In this document: one piece after another, positions 18,524-27,830 of the stretch
How positions within the stretch are numbered: the first letter of the stretch is position 1
Layout: each line of letters begins with the position of its first letter
Assembly (NCBI RefSeq): GCF_018131075.1
Contig: NZ_JAFCLS010000040.1
Coordinates: forward strand, 1 to 64,000
DNA: 64,000 bases
Source of the DNA: Bradyrhizobium sp. JYMT SZCCT0428
Lineage (GTDB): Bacteria; Pseudomonadota; Alphaproteobacteria; Rhizobiales; Xanthobacteraceae
Reading direction: 5' to 3'
The notes under the pieces: generated by a model
The model's input: the letters and a program-made list of their open reading frames with translations, nothing else
Told to the model about the DNA's origin: nothing
The model's database searches: none
Made by a program: the position numbers and the translations under genes

Positions 18524-19243
18524 ATGGACGCAATTGCCTTGGTGGACGGGACGGGTCGTTGGTGGAACAAGGATTACGAACAGGATATGGCACGGTCATT
18601 TTGTTCGCAGATAGCCAAATTATTTCGCGGAAACCCAAATTACAGGCGAGGTCCTTCTGATGAAGGATATCGCTTCAACGAAAAGGCAGCTGAGGCAGTC
18701 GACCTCCTGCATGTCGCCCGAGGATTGGGAGCGACGCGATTGTTTCTTGCTGGCTACAGCCGCGGTGCCGCAATCGCCCTTGAAGCTGCTGAGCAGCTTT
18801 CAATCCGCAACGTTCAGGTAGACGGTCTTTTTCTGTTTGATCCGGTTACCCGTGCTCCAACCCGCGGTTCAGTTTGCGCGAAGTCGATACCGCAAAACGT
18901 GCGCTTTTCGCGAACGGCGTCTCGCTCACTTGATCAAGCTCTAGTAAAAAAATATGAGGGCGTCCTTCCGATGAAACCATATAACTTGGCGGCTCTTCCG
19001 GCGTTGCGTGGCAATCCGATCAGACCAGAGTTCGGAACGTTCACAGTCAGTCCCTGCGGCACAGGCGACCATCAATCGAAGACGTTCAAAGGATCGCATG
19101 GTGCTTTAGGGGGCGTTGGATGGGCAGACGTAGGGGAAGATGAAAATTGCCAACATGAGGTTGCAAGCTGGATGAACGAAGCCTTCATCTCACTTTCTTT
19201 AGGAATGAAAATACAGGCACCGCCCCTGACTGCTAGGTTTTGA
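18524..19243 (+). CDS. DUF2235/Tle1-like alpha/beta hydrolase, possible T6SS lipase effector
   Basis: A 239-aa protein starting at the ATG at 18524, preceded by GAGGGTCTGGGGG. The order of motifs fits the DUF2235/Tle1 group: an N-terminal ALVDGTGRWW, a nucleophile elbow FLAGYSRGAA (Ser79; GxSxG), an acidic strand LFLFDPVTR (Asp106), and a late histidine in GSHGALGGVGW (about residue 192). Tle1 enzymes are antibacterial phospholipases delivered by T6SS. This protein has no signal peptide or extra domain and is short, so it might instead be a cytoplasmic esterase. It lies about 10 kb from the T6SS, and no obvious immunity gene is adjacent. The hydrolase fold is well supported; the effector role is inferred. 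Confidence 0.7.
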   Translation: MDAIALVDGTGRWWNKDYEQDMARSFCSQIAKLFRGNPNYRRGPSDEGYRFNEKAAEAVDLLHVARGLGATRLFLAGYSRGAAIALEAAEQLSIRNVQVDGLFLFDPVTRAPTRGSVCAKSIPQNVRFSRTASRSLDQALVKKYEGVLPMKPYNLAALPALRGNPIRPEFGTFTVSPCGTGDHQSKTFKGSHGALGGVGWADVGEDENCQHEVASWMNEAFISLSLGMKIQAPPLTARF

Positions 19244-19599
19244 ACGTTCCGCGTGGCCAAAGAGTCGGTCTGCCGACGCAGTAATGGCCTTAGGAGAAAT
19301 CTTGGTGATTTTGTCATGACAGAACATGATGTAAGCGAATAGGTTTGTGGAAGCGCGGGCATCGACAAACCATACGCAAGCCCCATGCTGCGCCGTAACA
19401 GCCTCATGATGATCTTTTGGACCCTAGCGGTTTGTGCACAATCTACCCAAGTGTCCAGGGCTGGCGCGCTAGAAAAGCCAGCATCCGGTCTGAGATGAAC
19501 TCTAGAGTTGAAGTCCTAAGTGAGTACCACAACGATTGAATGCTCTACGTCCGCTGGGCTTGTTTCGAATCGGCACAAGAAACGCTGTAGAACGCTGTG
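19244..19599. other. Intergenic region, nothing recognised
   Basis: About 350 bases between the hydrolase and the methyltransferase gene. No gene, repeat or terminator can be supported. The methyltransferase has no strong ribosome binding site here. Confidence 0.4.
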
Positions 19600-20460
19600 A
19601 TGCAGATTGACCAGCCAAGCCTTACGGCGTTGGGCGCTGCCCGTCTGCGCGCGGCGCATCAGCTACTAGACGGCGCTTCTATCCTAGTCGATACACTGGC
19701 CACACGGATCCTCGGACCCGACATCGAGAATGCGCTCAGGCACGCGCGCTTGTGCGATCATTTCTCTCGTTCTTATATGCCTGGACCGGAGTTGCGCTGG
19801 TTCATTGCCGCTCGCGCGCGCATTGCAGAAGATGCCCTGAAAGCCGCGGCGAATGAAGGTGCAGCCCAATTCGTGATACTTGGCGCCGGGTTCGATACCT
19901 TGGCCTATCGAACGCCGCTCGCTGCTCGTCTCCGCATTTTTGAAGTCGACCATGCAGCGACCCAAGCCCGAAAGCGGGAGATGCTTACGGCCGCCGCTAT
20001 TCCGGTACCGCAGTCACTTTCGTACGTTGCTATGGATTTCGAACGGGAGACGCTGGCAGACGTCCTCGGATCAGCAGGCTTCGCGACTGCCGAGCGCACC
20101 TTCTTCAGCTGGCTGGGCGTGGTACCCTATCTCACCGAACCGGCGATCTGGAGAACGCTCGGATACATAGCGCAACTGCAAGGCGGAGCCGACGTAGTAT
20201 TCGACTACTTGAATCAGACGGGATCCTTTACTCCGGTCAGCTGCGCCGAGTATCGGGATCTTGCGGCAGAGGTGACCGCGGCAGGAGAACAGATACAAAG
20301 CTATTTCGAAACCGCGCCACTGTGCGCAAAATTGAACATGATCGGCTTCAGGAGAGTCGAAGACACCAGCCCAAAGTCGATTGCGGCGCGCTTCTTCCCT
20401 GTAGCTACAAGCTCACAGCCCGACAAAGGCGGGCATATTATGCGCGCTTCGACGATTTGA
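19600..20460 (+). CDS. Class I SAM-dependent methyltransferase (TIGR00027/LCMT-like)
   Basis: A 286-aa protein. The AdoMet-binding loop reads FVILGAGFDTLAYR (about residues 90-103), followed by an acidic ribose-binding strand FEVDHAA. The N-terminus (SLTALGAARLRAAHQLL) and the later FFSWLGVVPYLTE are typical of the TIGR00027 subfamily, related to leucine carboxyl methyltransferase and frequent in actinobacteria and Rhizobiales. The natural substrate is unknown. The start is either the ATG at 19600 or a GTG just before it. It stands alone and ends facing the leftward envelope cluster. Confidence 0.85.
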   Translation: MQIDQPSLTALGAARLRAAHQLLDGASILVDTLATRILGPDIENALRHARLCDHFSRSYMPGPELRWFIAARARIAEDALKAAANEGAAQFVILGAGFDTLAYRTPLAARLRIFEVDHAATQARKREMLTAAAIPVPQSLSYVAMDFERETLADVLGSAGFATAERTFFSWLGVVPYLTEPAIWRTLGYIAQLQGGADVVFDYLNQTGSFTPVSCAEYRDLAAEVTAAGEQIQSYFETAPLCAKLNMIGFRRVEDTSPKSIAARFFPVATSSQPDKGGHIMRASTI

Positions 20461-20573
20461 GCTGGCAGCCAGACATTTCGACCCATCTAACGTATGGCTT
20501 GCTTAGAAAAGGCACGTCTTGGAGTAACCGGTCCAGGATGCTCCACGGGAACACCGCTGCAATTTGCGAGGGA

Positions 20574-21425
20574 TCACCTGCTGGCTATTCGCTCGAACCT
20601 GATGGCTTGTTCCTCCTCCATCGTCTTGTCATTGATACCAACCAACCCGCGGTAAGGCGCAATTTTCGCAAGATTGATATCTTGCGTAAGTATGTGCGTT
20701 TTGATGTCAGGGGGAAGCTGCGCAAAGTTGCGGTGCGTCTTAAGCGCGTCCCTCAAATGACTACTGGCAAGGGTGTCGACGACGCCATTCCTGCCGACGT
20801 GGCCGCCCAAATTGAAATAGCTTGCTTTTGATGTCACGACCACTCGCCATTGATCCAGGCGCGGTTGCGATTCAAGCGAGAACGTCTTGACCTCGGACGT
20901 AGACGGCTTGTTGACCTTAGAATCGACTTTGGGTTCCGTCCGCTTTGCAACCTTGGGATCAGCCTGGGGCTCTACCTGTTTGGCAACCTTAGGATCGGCC
21001 TGCGGTTCTATCCGCTTTGTAACGCTCGGTGCCAACGTTTTCTTAGGTGGCGCGGACGCAGGGACCTGACTGGGCTGATCCTGTCCTTCGATCGGGAAGG
21101 TGCGGTCGGGGTCTATCAATCGCATCAGCGGAAAACTGAGCGCTTGTTCGGATGACCGCCCTGTAGCGAAGCCTGGCAGCTCATATGCGGAACGTTCCAC
21201 AGGGCCCACATTGGTGAGCCTGGGTATGTCCTTCACAGTTGGTTGCTGACCGGGCCCGACTAGAGTGAATATTTCGAAGATCACCGCACCGGCTGCGAAT
21301 GTCACTGCCAATACGGCACCAATCATTGGCCAATCCACAGTACCCGAAAACATAGCCCGGAGATTACGCATGCCGCTCTTTGGTGTGTGACCAATCCCGT
21401 TCGATAGCAGCGCTGTCCACGTCAT
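20574..21425 (-). CDS. Membrane-anchored repeat protein, unknown function
   Basis: A 283-aa protein not assigned to a family. One membrane segment at about residues 35-58 (MIGAVLAVTFAAGAVIFEIF) with a short cytoplasmic N-terminus predicts a periplasmic C-terminal body. About residues 128-165 hold three copies of an EPQADPKVAK-like decapeptide repeat, a probable rigid or disordered spacer. The end is a unique domain of about 100 residues (WRVVVTSKASYFNLGG to the C-terminus). It follows the DUF4384 gene by 14 bases and closes the OmpA-caspase-DUF4384 operon. An internal ATG at 21371 is an alternative start. Confidence 0.7.
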   Translation of the reverse strand: MTWTALLSNGIGHTPKSGMRNLRAMFSGTVDWPMIGAVLAVTFAAGAVIFEIFTLVGPGQQPTVKDIPRLTNVGPVERSAYELPGFATGRSSEQALSFPLMRLIDPDRTFPIEGQDQPSQVPASAPPKKTLAPSVTKRIEPQADPKVAKQVEPQADPKVAKRTEPKVDSKVNKPSTSEVKTFSLESQPRLDQWRVVVTSKASYFNLGGHVGRNGVVDTLASSHLRDALKTHRNFAQLPPDIKTHILTQDINLAKIAPYRGLVGINDKTMEEEQAIRFERIASR

Positions 21426-21439
21426 ACGCTTGGTCGACT

Positions 21440-22207
21440 TTATTGAATGCTATAGGGCTTCGCTTTGAAGGACCAACGAACCCCGCGCAATTGGCCCGTC
21501 GATTCATCTGGAATGCGCAATTCACTGGTCCATTTAGTTAGAAACGCGAGCACATCAGATTGAGTCCTGGCTTCCGGCGGTACGTCGGGCAGGTCCAATA
21601 TCTGAACTGGTTGTGAGCTCAATATCGCCACGATCATGGCTTCGCCACTGGGCGGCGAGACCACGAATTCGATTCCACTACCAAAAGGATCCGTTGCAAG
21701 CGGTATCGTCAACACGCCGCCGGGCCTTACATAGTTGCCATTTTGCTTGTTTGCCCGCGCGAGCAACGCCGTGCTTGGATAGATCTGCGTGAGATGTCCG
21801 GTCGCGTCGACATCGACTAGCACCAGATAGCCGGGTTTCTTACTGCTAATTCGGAAGGAAACGCGGGAACCTACGCTGACGGTCTGGCCAGGCATCATAT
21901 CGAGAGTGACTTCGGCCGGATTCACTACTTTCACAGCATTGAGATCGCTTGCGTCCATTAAGCGATCTGTGCTGGCCACTGGCGGGAAAGGCGTGGCCGC
22001 AGTGGTCGGCGTAGTCGGCTGCTTCAGCATTCCGCTTTCATTCGCACCTGGTTGCTCGCGCGGCGAAGGCTTTTCGGGAGCAGGTGAAATCACCGGTGGT
22101 GGCGATGCGGTCCCATCCAGAATGACCACTGCGGCGACGGCGTGTTGCGCTAATGCGTTCAATATCGCGCAGCACACGGCGATTTTTAGAGGGTCCGGCA
22201 GCGACAT
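21440..22207 (-). CDS. DUF4384 domain exported protein
   Basis: A 255-aa protein with a probable signal peptide (PLKIAVCCAILNALAQHAVA) and a proline-rich stretch to about residue 75. The rest is a DUF4384 domain (VSVGSRVSFRISSKKPGYLV, then HLTQIYPS and GSGIEFVVSPPSGEAMIVAI). DUF4384 is often fused to kinases or caspases and probably senses or binds something in the periplasm. The gene is 10 bases downstream of the caspase-DUF4384 gene, whose own C-terminus carries the same domain, so the pair may heterodimerise (inference). Confidence 0.85.
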   Translation of the reverse strand: MSLPDPLKIAVCCAILNALAQHAVAAVVILDGTASPPPVISPAPEKPSPREQPGANESGMLKQPTTPTTAATPFPPVASTDRLMDASDLNAVKVVNPAEVTLDMMPGQTVSVGSRVSFRISSKKPGYLVLVDVDATGHLTQIYPSTALLARANKQNGNYVRPGGVLTIPLATDPFGSGIEFVVSPPSGEAMIVAILSSQPVQILDLPDVPPEARTQSDVLAFLTKWTSELRIPDESTGQLRGVRWSFKAKPYSIQ

Positions 22208-22217
22208 GCTTTCACCC

Positions 22218-23921
22218 TTAGGGCGCGGTAAAGAAACCGACCGATCCCACGCGGGCGTCGGGCGGAAGATACTTGTTCAGTATTTTGATGAGTTGTCCCG
22301 GCGCTTTCCGCCGATCAAGTTGCAAAAGCGATTGTTCGAGGTCGGCCAATCGCAAGGGCGACGTTACGGCAACGACCTGCTCGGCGCCGAATGGCTCACG
22401 TACGCGAAGCGGAAGCCGCAGGCTTCCGGCTGGGGGTATCGCAGCATCCTTCCCGATTGGATATAACATTTGAATTGTACCATCGCCGGATATGTCGAAC
22501 AGGATGACCGAACGTCCCGAAACATCGGAGAGTTCAATCTGAACGAGATGGTCTTTTCGATACTGGCCATCGTCGGGCGTGATCCGAACAGTTTGGGGGG
22601 TCTTCGTTGCGATCTTCTTCAGCTCTCGGATTGCAACTGTCCGGTCGATGACGGACAAGAGGTCCTCCTTATCAACCCCGTAAGCGACGACATCGCCCCA
22701 AGAAATGACGTCGCGGGACTTTTGGTCCCAAATGAGATCGGGGTTGTCGATGGGTCGGACAATTTCGATCGTGGCGTCGCGAGAGGATAATTTGGGAAAA
22801 CTGTTGGTTCGGCCGTCGAGCGCAGCTAGTCGTATCGGAACCGGGCGCTCAGGAATAATTGGCGCTGACGACGCATTTGGATTCTCGGTGGATCTTTCCG
22901 GAGTCGAGGCCGTAGCCAACACGGCCGGAGCAGAATTCGCATTAGCCAGTGTCGGCCCCTGCTGCGTTAGCTGAAAGACGACATCACGATCCACCGATCG
23001 ACCAGGAGACGTCTTGGTGACTACGTTTTGGCGCTGATCTGACAACTGGTAGACGACTTGTCGCACGTTTGCGAACAACTCCTTCAACGTAACCTTGCCA
23101 TCACGGTCTGCGTCGGCGCCACCTTCAAAAGCGCGCGCGACGGCATAACTCAATGCTCCTCGTAGCCCGTCAACGCCTGGGATTTTTACTTCCGGCGCCT
23201 TGGTATTGCGGTCGACCGCCGCGAGGAACGCGGTATGGTCGAGATCAAGATCGGCGACCGGATCAGATTCATTTGTCACAGGAGTCAGCTTGTCCACCGA
23301 CAGGGTATATTTCGATACCTGCCTAAAGCTCATTTCCGATGCTCGGGGATCGATATCCCGCGCCATACCGCCGCCGTGACAGGTATCGGCGATGAACAGC
23401 ACTTTGGCACCGCGCAATTCAAATTGCCGGATGAAATGATTGAATTCGCTCCCGAGAATTCGTTGTCGCGAGCCCTCGGCCGTAGGTTCAAAACCGGGCA
23501 AGAGAAATACGTCCTGAAGGCCGTCGGGCTCAGAGCCCTTGACGGTTTCAGGCTCTTGGGCACCGTGACCGGCAATCGAAAGAATGATGAGATCGCTTGC
23601 CGCCGTCCGTTGAACGAGATCGCTGATTTTCTGCAGTATGTTGGCGCGATTAGCCTGCGCGTCGATCAGCGTGACGATGTCGTTCGTCCCCATCCGTCGC
23701 AGCGATCTGTCGATATCTCTAGCATCCGCGACCGATCCTTTGAGCGGACGAACGTGTTCATACGCGTCGATGCCAATGATCAGGCCTCTTATGGTCCCGC
23801 CGTCTGGATTTTGCAGATATAAGGTGGTGGTCGATGGAGCCGCCAAGACCATCGATAAAGAGAATGCCGCCAAGGTTATGGCGGCGGAAACGATGGTGGC
23901 TATCGCGCGCATGGCTGGCAC
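22218..23921 (-). CDS. Caspase-family (C14) protein with C-terminal DUF4384 domain
   Basis: A 567-aa exported protein. The start is probably the GTG at 23921 (GAGG eight bases upstream); an ATG lies at 23912. A signal peptide (AIATIVSAAITLAAFSLSM) is followed by a caspase domain, RGLIIGIDAYEHVRPLKG, with catalytic His in ILSIAGHGAQ and Cys in FIADTCHGGGM. An EF-hand-like DADRDGKVTLKELF occurs after the peptidase. The last 170 residues are a DUF4384-type domain (VQIELSDVSGRSVILFDISG; GTIQMLYPIG). The key catalytic residues are present, so peptidase activity is plausible. It is translated just after OmpA and before the separate DUF4384 gene, which suggests one envelope complex. Confidence 0.9.
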   Translation of the reverse strand: MPAMRAIATIVSAAITLAAFSLSMVLAAPSTTTLYLQNPDGGTIRGLIIGIDAYEHVRPLKGSVADARDIDRSLRRMGTNDIVTLIDAQANRANILQKISDLVQRTAASDLIILSIAGHGAQEPETVKGSEPDGLQDVFLLPGFEPTAEGSRQRILGSEFNHFIRQFELRGAKVLFIADTCHGGGMARDIDPRASEMSFRQVSKYTLSVDKLTPVTNESDPVADLDLDHTAFLAAVDRNTKAPEVKIPGVDGLRGALSYAVARAFEGGADADRDGKVTLKELFANVRQVVYQLSDQRQNVVTKTSPGRSVDRDVVFQLTQQGPTLANANSAPAVLATASTPERSTENPNASSAPIIPERPVPIRLAALDGRTNSFPKLSSRDATIEIVRPIDNPDLIWDQKSRDVISWGDVVAYGVDKEDLLSVIDRTVAIRELKKIATKTPQTVRITPDDGQYRKDHLVQIELSDVSGRSVILFDISGDGTIQMLYPIGKDAAIPPAGSLRLPLRVREPFGAEQVVAVTSPLRLADLEQSLLQLDRRKAPGQLIKILNKYLPPDARVGSVGFFTAP

Positions 23922-23931
23922 TTCAGATGCC

Positions 23932-24897
23932 TCATTGACGTATGAACTCGACGCGCCGGTTCAGGGCATAAATATCGTCTTGGCTAAGACCCGCCGAATC
24001 CATCACCTTGAAGGGTTGGCTTGAGCCGACACCTTTGGTTTCCATTGCCGTGCTCACCCCAGCTTCCTTCAAATACGCCGCGACCGCTTCGGCTCGTGCA
24101 GCTGAGAGCTTCAAATTGGTTTCGTCGCTGCCTCGAATATCCGTGTGGCCAACAAGTGTTATGCGCGCTGGGCGCTGCTCTTTGAGTGCATCGGCAAGTT
24201 CGCGAACGGCCCGTTCCCCAATTGGCGTAAACGTGGCCTTTGCATATTCAAACGTGATGGGCACCGGGACCACCTGCGGCGTGATTCCGCGAACTGAGCG
24301 CGAATAAATGCCGCCGATCGTGCCGTCGCGCTGATCGCGCGCGGTTTGGACGAACCGCATGCTTCCGTCAGCCATTTTCGTATTAGCTGACAGCAGGCGG
24401 GCCTGTGCCGAGCGAGCCAACAAACCCTCAATTTCGAATTTCTCCGGCTTGGAGGGCGTCAGGGTCTCGTTTTGAACGACAGCGATCGCGCGGTCGTAGG
24501 CTTCCGCAGCTTCTGCAAACCGACGCTCTCCAAATCGAATTTCGCCCAGGGTCGCCGACGCTTGCCACAATACCTCAGTAGTTTCCGCTGTGGTGATTAA
24601 GCGCTCATATTCAGCTATCGGCCGTCCGCGCGCCATCAGGATCTGGACCGCCGATAGACGAAGCGCAGCCAAACGTTGTTGAACACGGGTCTGGAATTGT
24701 CCGCAATCGGGACTTCCAGCGATCTTGTCGACCAGTGCTTGGGCACCAGTTTCCTGGGCCGTATCGATGGCTTGATTGAACTGCTCCAGCAACAAACTGC
24801 AGTCCGCGCTGAGGGCAGGGCAAATCGGGGCAAACAGGCATCCCAAAGTGGTCGCTACAAAACGATACCTTATCTGGACAATGCCTTTCAGGCTCAT
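23932..24897 (-). CDS. OmpA-family outer membrane/peptidoglycan-binding lipid-exposed protein
   Basis: A 321-aa protein with an N-terminal signal-like segment (FVATTLGCLFAPICPALSA), a helical TPR-like region (about 30-175), and a C-terminal OmpA domain (about 210-321). The OmpA domain shows the expected peptidoglycan-binding pattern ITFEYAKATFTPIGERAV, LVGHTDIRGSDETNLKLSAA and LNRRVEFI. It is the first gene of the leftward caspase cluster. It probably anchors the complex to the cell wall. The cysteine in the signal region could be a lipobox but does not fit well, so I do not call it a lipoprotein. Confidence 0.9.
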   Translation of the reverse strand: MSLKGIVQIRYRFVATTLGCLFAPICPALSADCSLLLEQFNQAIDTAQETGAQALVDKIAGSPDCGQFQTRVQQRLAALRLSAVQILMARGRPIAEYERLITTAETTEVLWQASATLGEIRFGERRFAEAAEAYDRAIAVVQNETLTPSKPEKFEIEGLLARSAQARLLSANTKMADGSMRFVQTARDQRDGTIGGIYSRSVRGITPQVVPVPITFEYAKATFTPIGERAVRELADALKEQRPARITLVGHTDIRGSDETNLKLSAARAEAVAAYLKEAGVSTAMETKGVGSSQPFKVMDSAGLSQDDIYALNRRVEFIRQ

Positions 24898-25489
24898 TTG
24901 TGCACCAAATGGTCGAGTGACGGACGCCAGCTAAGTCGGAAAAGTGCCATTATACTGCAAAGGCGAGCCGGCGACAAATCGCCGTCAGGGCGGGTGGCGT
25001 TTCCAGTTTGAACGATTACGATCGAGTGCTGCAAACAGGTCGCCATGCCGTTACTGCGTCCCGTGCAGTTTTTCTTCCAAAACGCCGGCCCAAACGGGCC
25101 TCGAATTAACCGAGGGTACCTATTGCGGAACACGTAGGGGTGCCGGAACTCACCAATCCCGATGGCACGCATCAATCGTTAGGTGCCGACAAGTAAGCAA
25201 TCTTCCAAATGAATGAGAGATTACAGCCTCTTAGTATCACTATCACGACGCCGTTGAGCTTGTGCGCGACCCAGCAACAATACCGAAAAAGCAGGTGGAT
25301 TCGGTTTCTCCGAGAGGGATCGATTACGCGTCAAACTGAACGCCTGCGCGTTGCTGGCACTGGCTGCATTCACCATTAAGCGTCTGTGCATGTTGAACGT
25401 ATTGCGTTCTGGACTACCTCCGCGATCAACCGTGCCGCCTTGCGCCTCCACAGTGCCGCCAAGATGGCCGCCTGTAGGTTGTCCCTCAA
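24898..25489. other. Intergenic region between the NlpC/P60 gene and the OmpA operon
   Basis: About 590 bases. It should hold the promoter of the leftward OmpA operon and the end of the previous leftward gene's transcript. A leftward open frame at 25221-25451 lacks family resemblance and is not called. I could not place promoter boxes reliably. Confidence 0.4.
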
Positions 25490-27256
25490 TTACTTATGCT
25501 TTTTCTTTGGCGAGGCAGACCCAATTGGCTTCACTACTTCCTTCTTTTTGGCTGCGACAGCTGTTGTGTCTTGCTCGGCTTTGTACGAGCCTTGTGCGAC
25601 AACCGTGTTGTCGTCCGCCAGACCCTTGAAGCGCACCGGCTGATAACCGCGAGACAGTAGCGCCGCTAACGGGTAGACATTTCGACAAACTCTGCCGTTG
25701 CAGCCGCCGGTAGCTGATTCCATGACCTCGGCCTTGCGGTCGGGAGTGAAACGCAAGAACAGCATCACGTGCGAGCCGGGCTTGTTCAGCGCGTCGCCCG
25801 GACGCAGGTCCCAAGGATTTCCGACGGATTTTGCAATCGCCGGGATGGCCGCGGTCGTATAATGGACCGAAAGACCCCAAACGGCGCTCACAAACGCCGA
25901 GCAGTCAACACCTGCGACATCGTTTCGCGGCGTATTGCGGGTGCACACATTGCCCGCCTTGATGCCACGCGCCATTTGCACCCGGAAATTTTGCAGCGAG
26001 CCGTGGCAGCCCCAACAATACGGCACTCCGCGCACCTGTTGTCCGACCTTGCCCTGCAGGTACCATGGCCGCCTTATCCGGTTGAAGCCTGAGCAGGTCG
26101 TGTCAGGATCGCTGCCGTAATTCTGCGGCGTGAGAGGCCATTGGATGCCTTCAAACGCGAAGGCGGTTTCAATGGCTTGTTGACGGTTTGACGGACGGAC
26201 GGCAGCGATCGCGGTGAATTTGCTTGGTAGTGAGACCGTGGCGAGTTGCGGGGGACGGACGTCGATGGCTTTGACACCCCGAAGTGTCCGGAATCCGACG
26301 CCGACAACATCGACACCCGCTCGGTCGATGCGCAGGAAATACACGTCGCCATCGCCAGAGATTGTAACGAACCGGCGGGTTAGGGGTGTATTGGCTAGCG
26401 GTAGTTCATAGATGCCTTCGAGTTCACCGCTTGGCGTATAGCGGGCGACGAATGTGGCGGCCCCTGAAGAGGTGCCTGGAATGTTTTCGCCCAGAATGTA
26501 AAGTCGATTATTATTGTCAATTTCGAGAAATTCGACCGCGCCCAGTTTATCGCGCACACGTAGGCGGATTTGGGCGACCACCGCGTTGTCTTCCATCGTG
26601 CGTACTTCGACGAGCACGCTGCTCTCAGTCTTTTCAGGGATGATGTCCGCAATGACAGAACCGCGGCCGCGCGAGGCGACATATTGTCGGCTCGGCTTGC
26701 GGCCCTGCTTGACGGTGACTGCGCGCGTATTTTGATCGAGTACATCGAGCGCATTCCCTGGCGGCTGCGATCCCATTTGCGCGAAGGCGGATGTCGCAAA
26801 CCTGTCATCGACTGAGCGTGAGCTGATGTCCTCCAGTTGGACGGTCGTTCCGCCCACGCCACGGGTCGATGTCGGCTCGCTGGAGACCTTGAGGGTCCGA
26901 ATTCCCCCGTCCCATACTAGAATCTCGTCTTTCCGGACTACCAGGTCATTAGGCTGCACACTGCCAGGCATCACGAGAATGCTGGGTTCTTCGATCGGCC
27001 GTTTCGGATCGAAACGCACGATCCGCTGATTGAGCTGGTCAAGCAAAAAAAGATTACCTTCGCTATCCGCCGTCAAGGCCTGAGGGCCAGTCAATTCGAC
27101 GTCCGCGCTGGCGTCGGCGATTCCTACCGAGCTCGGTGAATTCCCGCCGTCAAAGCGCTTAATAATCACGTCGGCGGACAGAGCGGTGCGTGGCCACAGG
27201 ACGGCACACATGGCGAGGAGCGCAAAGCTAAAAAAACTTTTCCGCTGTTGCAACAT
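25490..27256 (-). CDS. Exported beta-propeller protein with NlpC/P60-like C-terminal domain
   Basis: About 588 aa from the ATG at 27256 (an upstream TTG at 27268 is less likely). The signal peptide is SFFSFALLAMCAVLWPRTAL. The first 370 residues have NHL/SMP-30-like propeller blades (LTADSEGNLFLLDQLNQRIV; LEIDNNNRLYILGE; TISGDGDVYFLRID). The C-terminal region has the NlpC/P60 order: VDCSAFVSAVWG (Cys about residue 450), then PGSHVMLFLRF (His about 495). This would be a peptidoglycan hydrolase or amidase. Cysteines CWGC, GGCNGRVC suggest disulfides and periplasmic folding. The tail is Lys-rich. It might be a cell wall enzyme for envelope remodelling near the T6SS. Confidence 0.8.
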   Translation of the reverse strand: MLQQRKSFFSFALLAMCAVLWPRTALSADVIIKRFDGGNSPSSVGIADASADVELTGPQALTADSEGNLFLLDQLNQRIVRFDPKRPIEEPSILVMPGSVQPNDLVVRKDEILVWDGGIRTLKVSSEPTSTRGVGGTTVQLEDISSRSVDDRFATSAFAQMGSQPPGNALDVLDQNTRAVTVKQGRKPSRQYVASRGRGSVIADIIPEKTESSVLVEVRTMEDNAVVAQIRLRVRDKLGAVEFLEIDNNNRLYILGENIPGTSSGAATFVARYTPSGELEGIYELPLANTPLTRRFVTISGDGDVYFLRIDRAGVDVVGVGFRTLRGVKAIDVRPPQLATVSLPSKFTAIAAVRPSNRQQAIETAFAFEGIQWPLTPQNYGSDPDTTCSGFNRIRRPWYLQGKVGQQVRGVPYCWGCHGSLQNFRVQMARGIKAGNVCTRNTPRNDVAGVDCSAFVSAVWGLSVHYTTAAIPAIAKSVGNPWDLRPGDALNKPGSHVMLFLRFTPDRKAEVMESATGGCNGRVCRNVYPLAALLSRGYQPVRFKGLADDNTVVAQGSYKAEQDTTAVAAKKKEVVKPIGSASPKKKHK

Positions 27257-27830
27257 GGTCACCAGCAAAATCGATCAAAAATCTAGCAGTGACCTTATCG
27301 CGTCGGACGGAAAGTCAGCAACAGGAAAGGAAAAGCGAAAGAGCGCCATCTCGGCGAACGGCGACCATGGTTCTACCTTTGCTTGGAGGCGGTTGCGGTG
27401 CGCGGCCCCACCGAAGTCTGCCCTGATCGAGGCGTTGTTCGTTGGGTAGTCGCGTTAGGGGAGGATACCGAGTGCCGTCCCCATTGGTACACAGCTCAGC
27501 GACGGCAGGTTGAGCGGTAAGCGCCAGCGGAGAATTCGCCGCAAATTAAGGGTCGCACGCCACCGGCGGCCCAATCAGATAATTTGTCAGGGAGCGGCCG
27601 GTATCAATTTTGGTGTGGCTGGAAGGTCACAATTGCGAAACCGATCCACCGGCAACATGTTGCTCCAAAGACACATTCTGGGTTCCGTCAAAAAAGCCGT
27701 TTGCTGGCAAGGAACCTGACCTGTCCAATCAAAGACATTGATCAACAATGTTATGTTACCGTGAAAACGCTTAGATGCAGGCCCAGCTCACCGTTAATTC
27801 CAAAACCTTGGGTGGTTATGAGGAGTAATA
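27257..27830. other. Divergent intergenic region
   Basis: About 570 bases separating the leftward NlpC/P60 gene from the rightward DUF4424 gene, and so probably the site of both promoters. No family-supported frame or RNA was found. The right end has GAGGAG six bases before the ATG at 27831. Confidence 0.4.

Noticed and set aside
24898..25489. Leftward open frame at 25221-25451 between the NlpC/P60 gene and OmpA
   Set aside because: Composition fits a shadow frame; no family resemblance.
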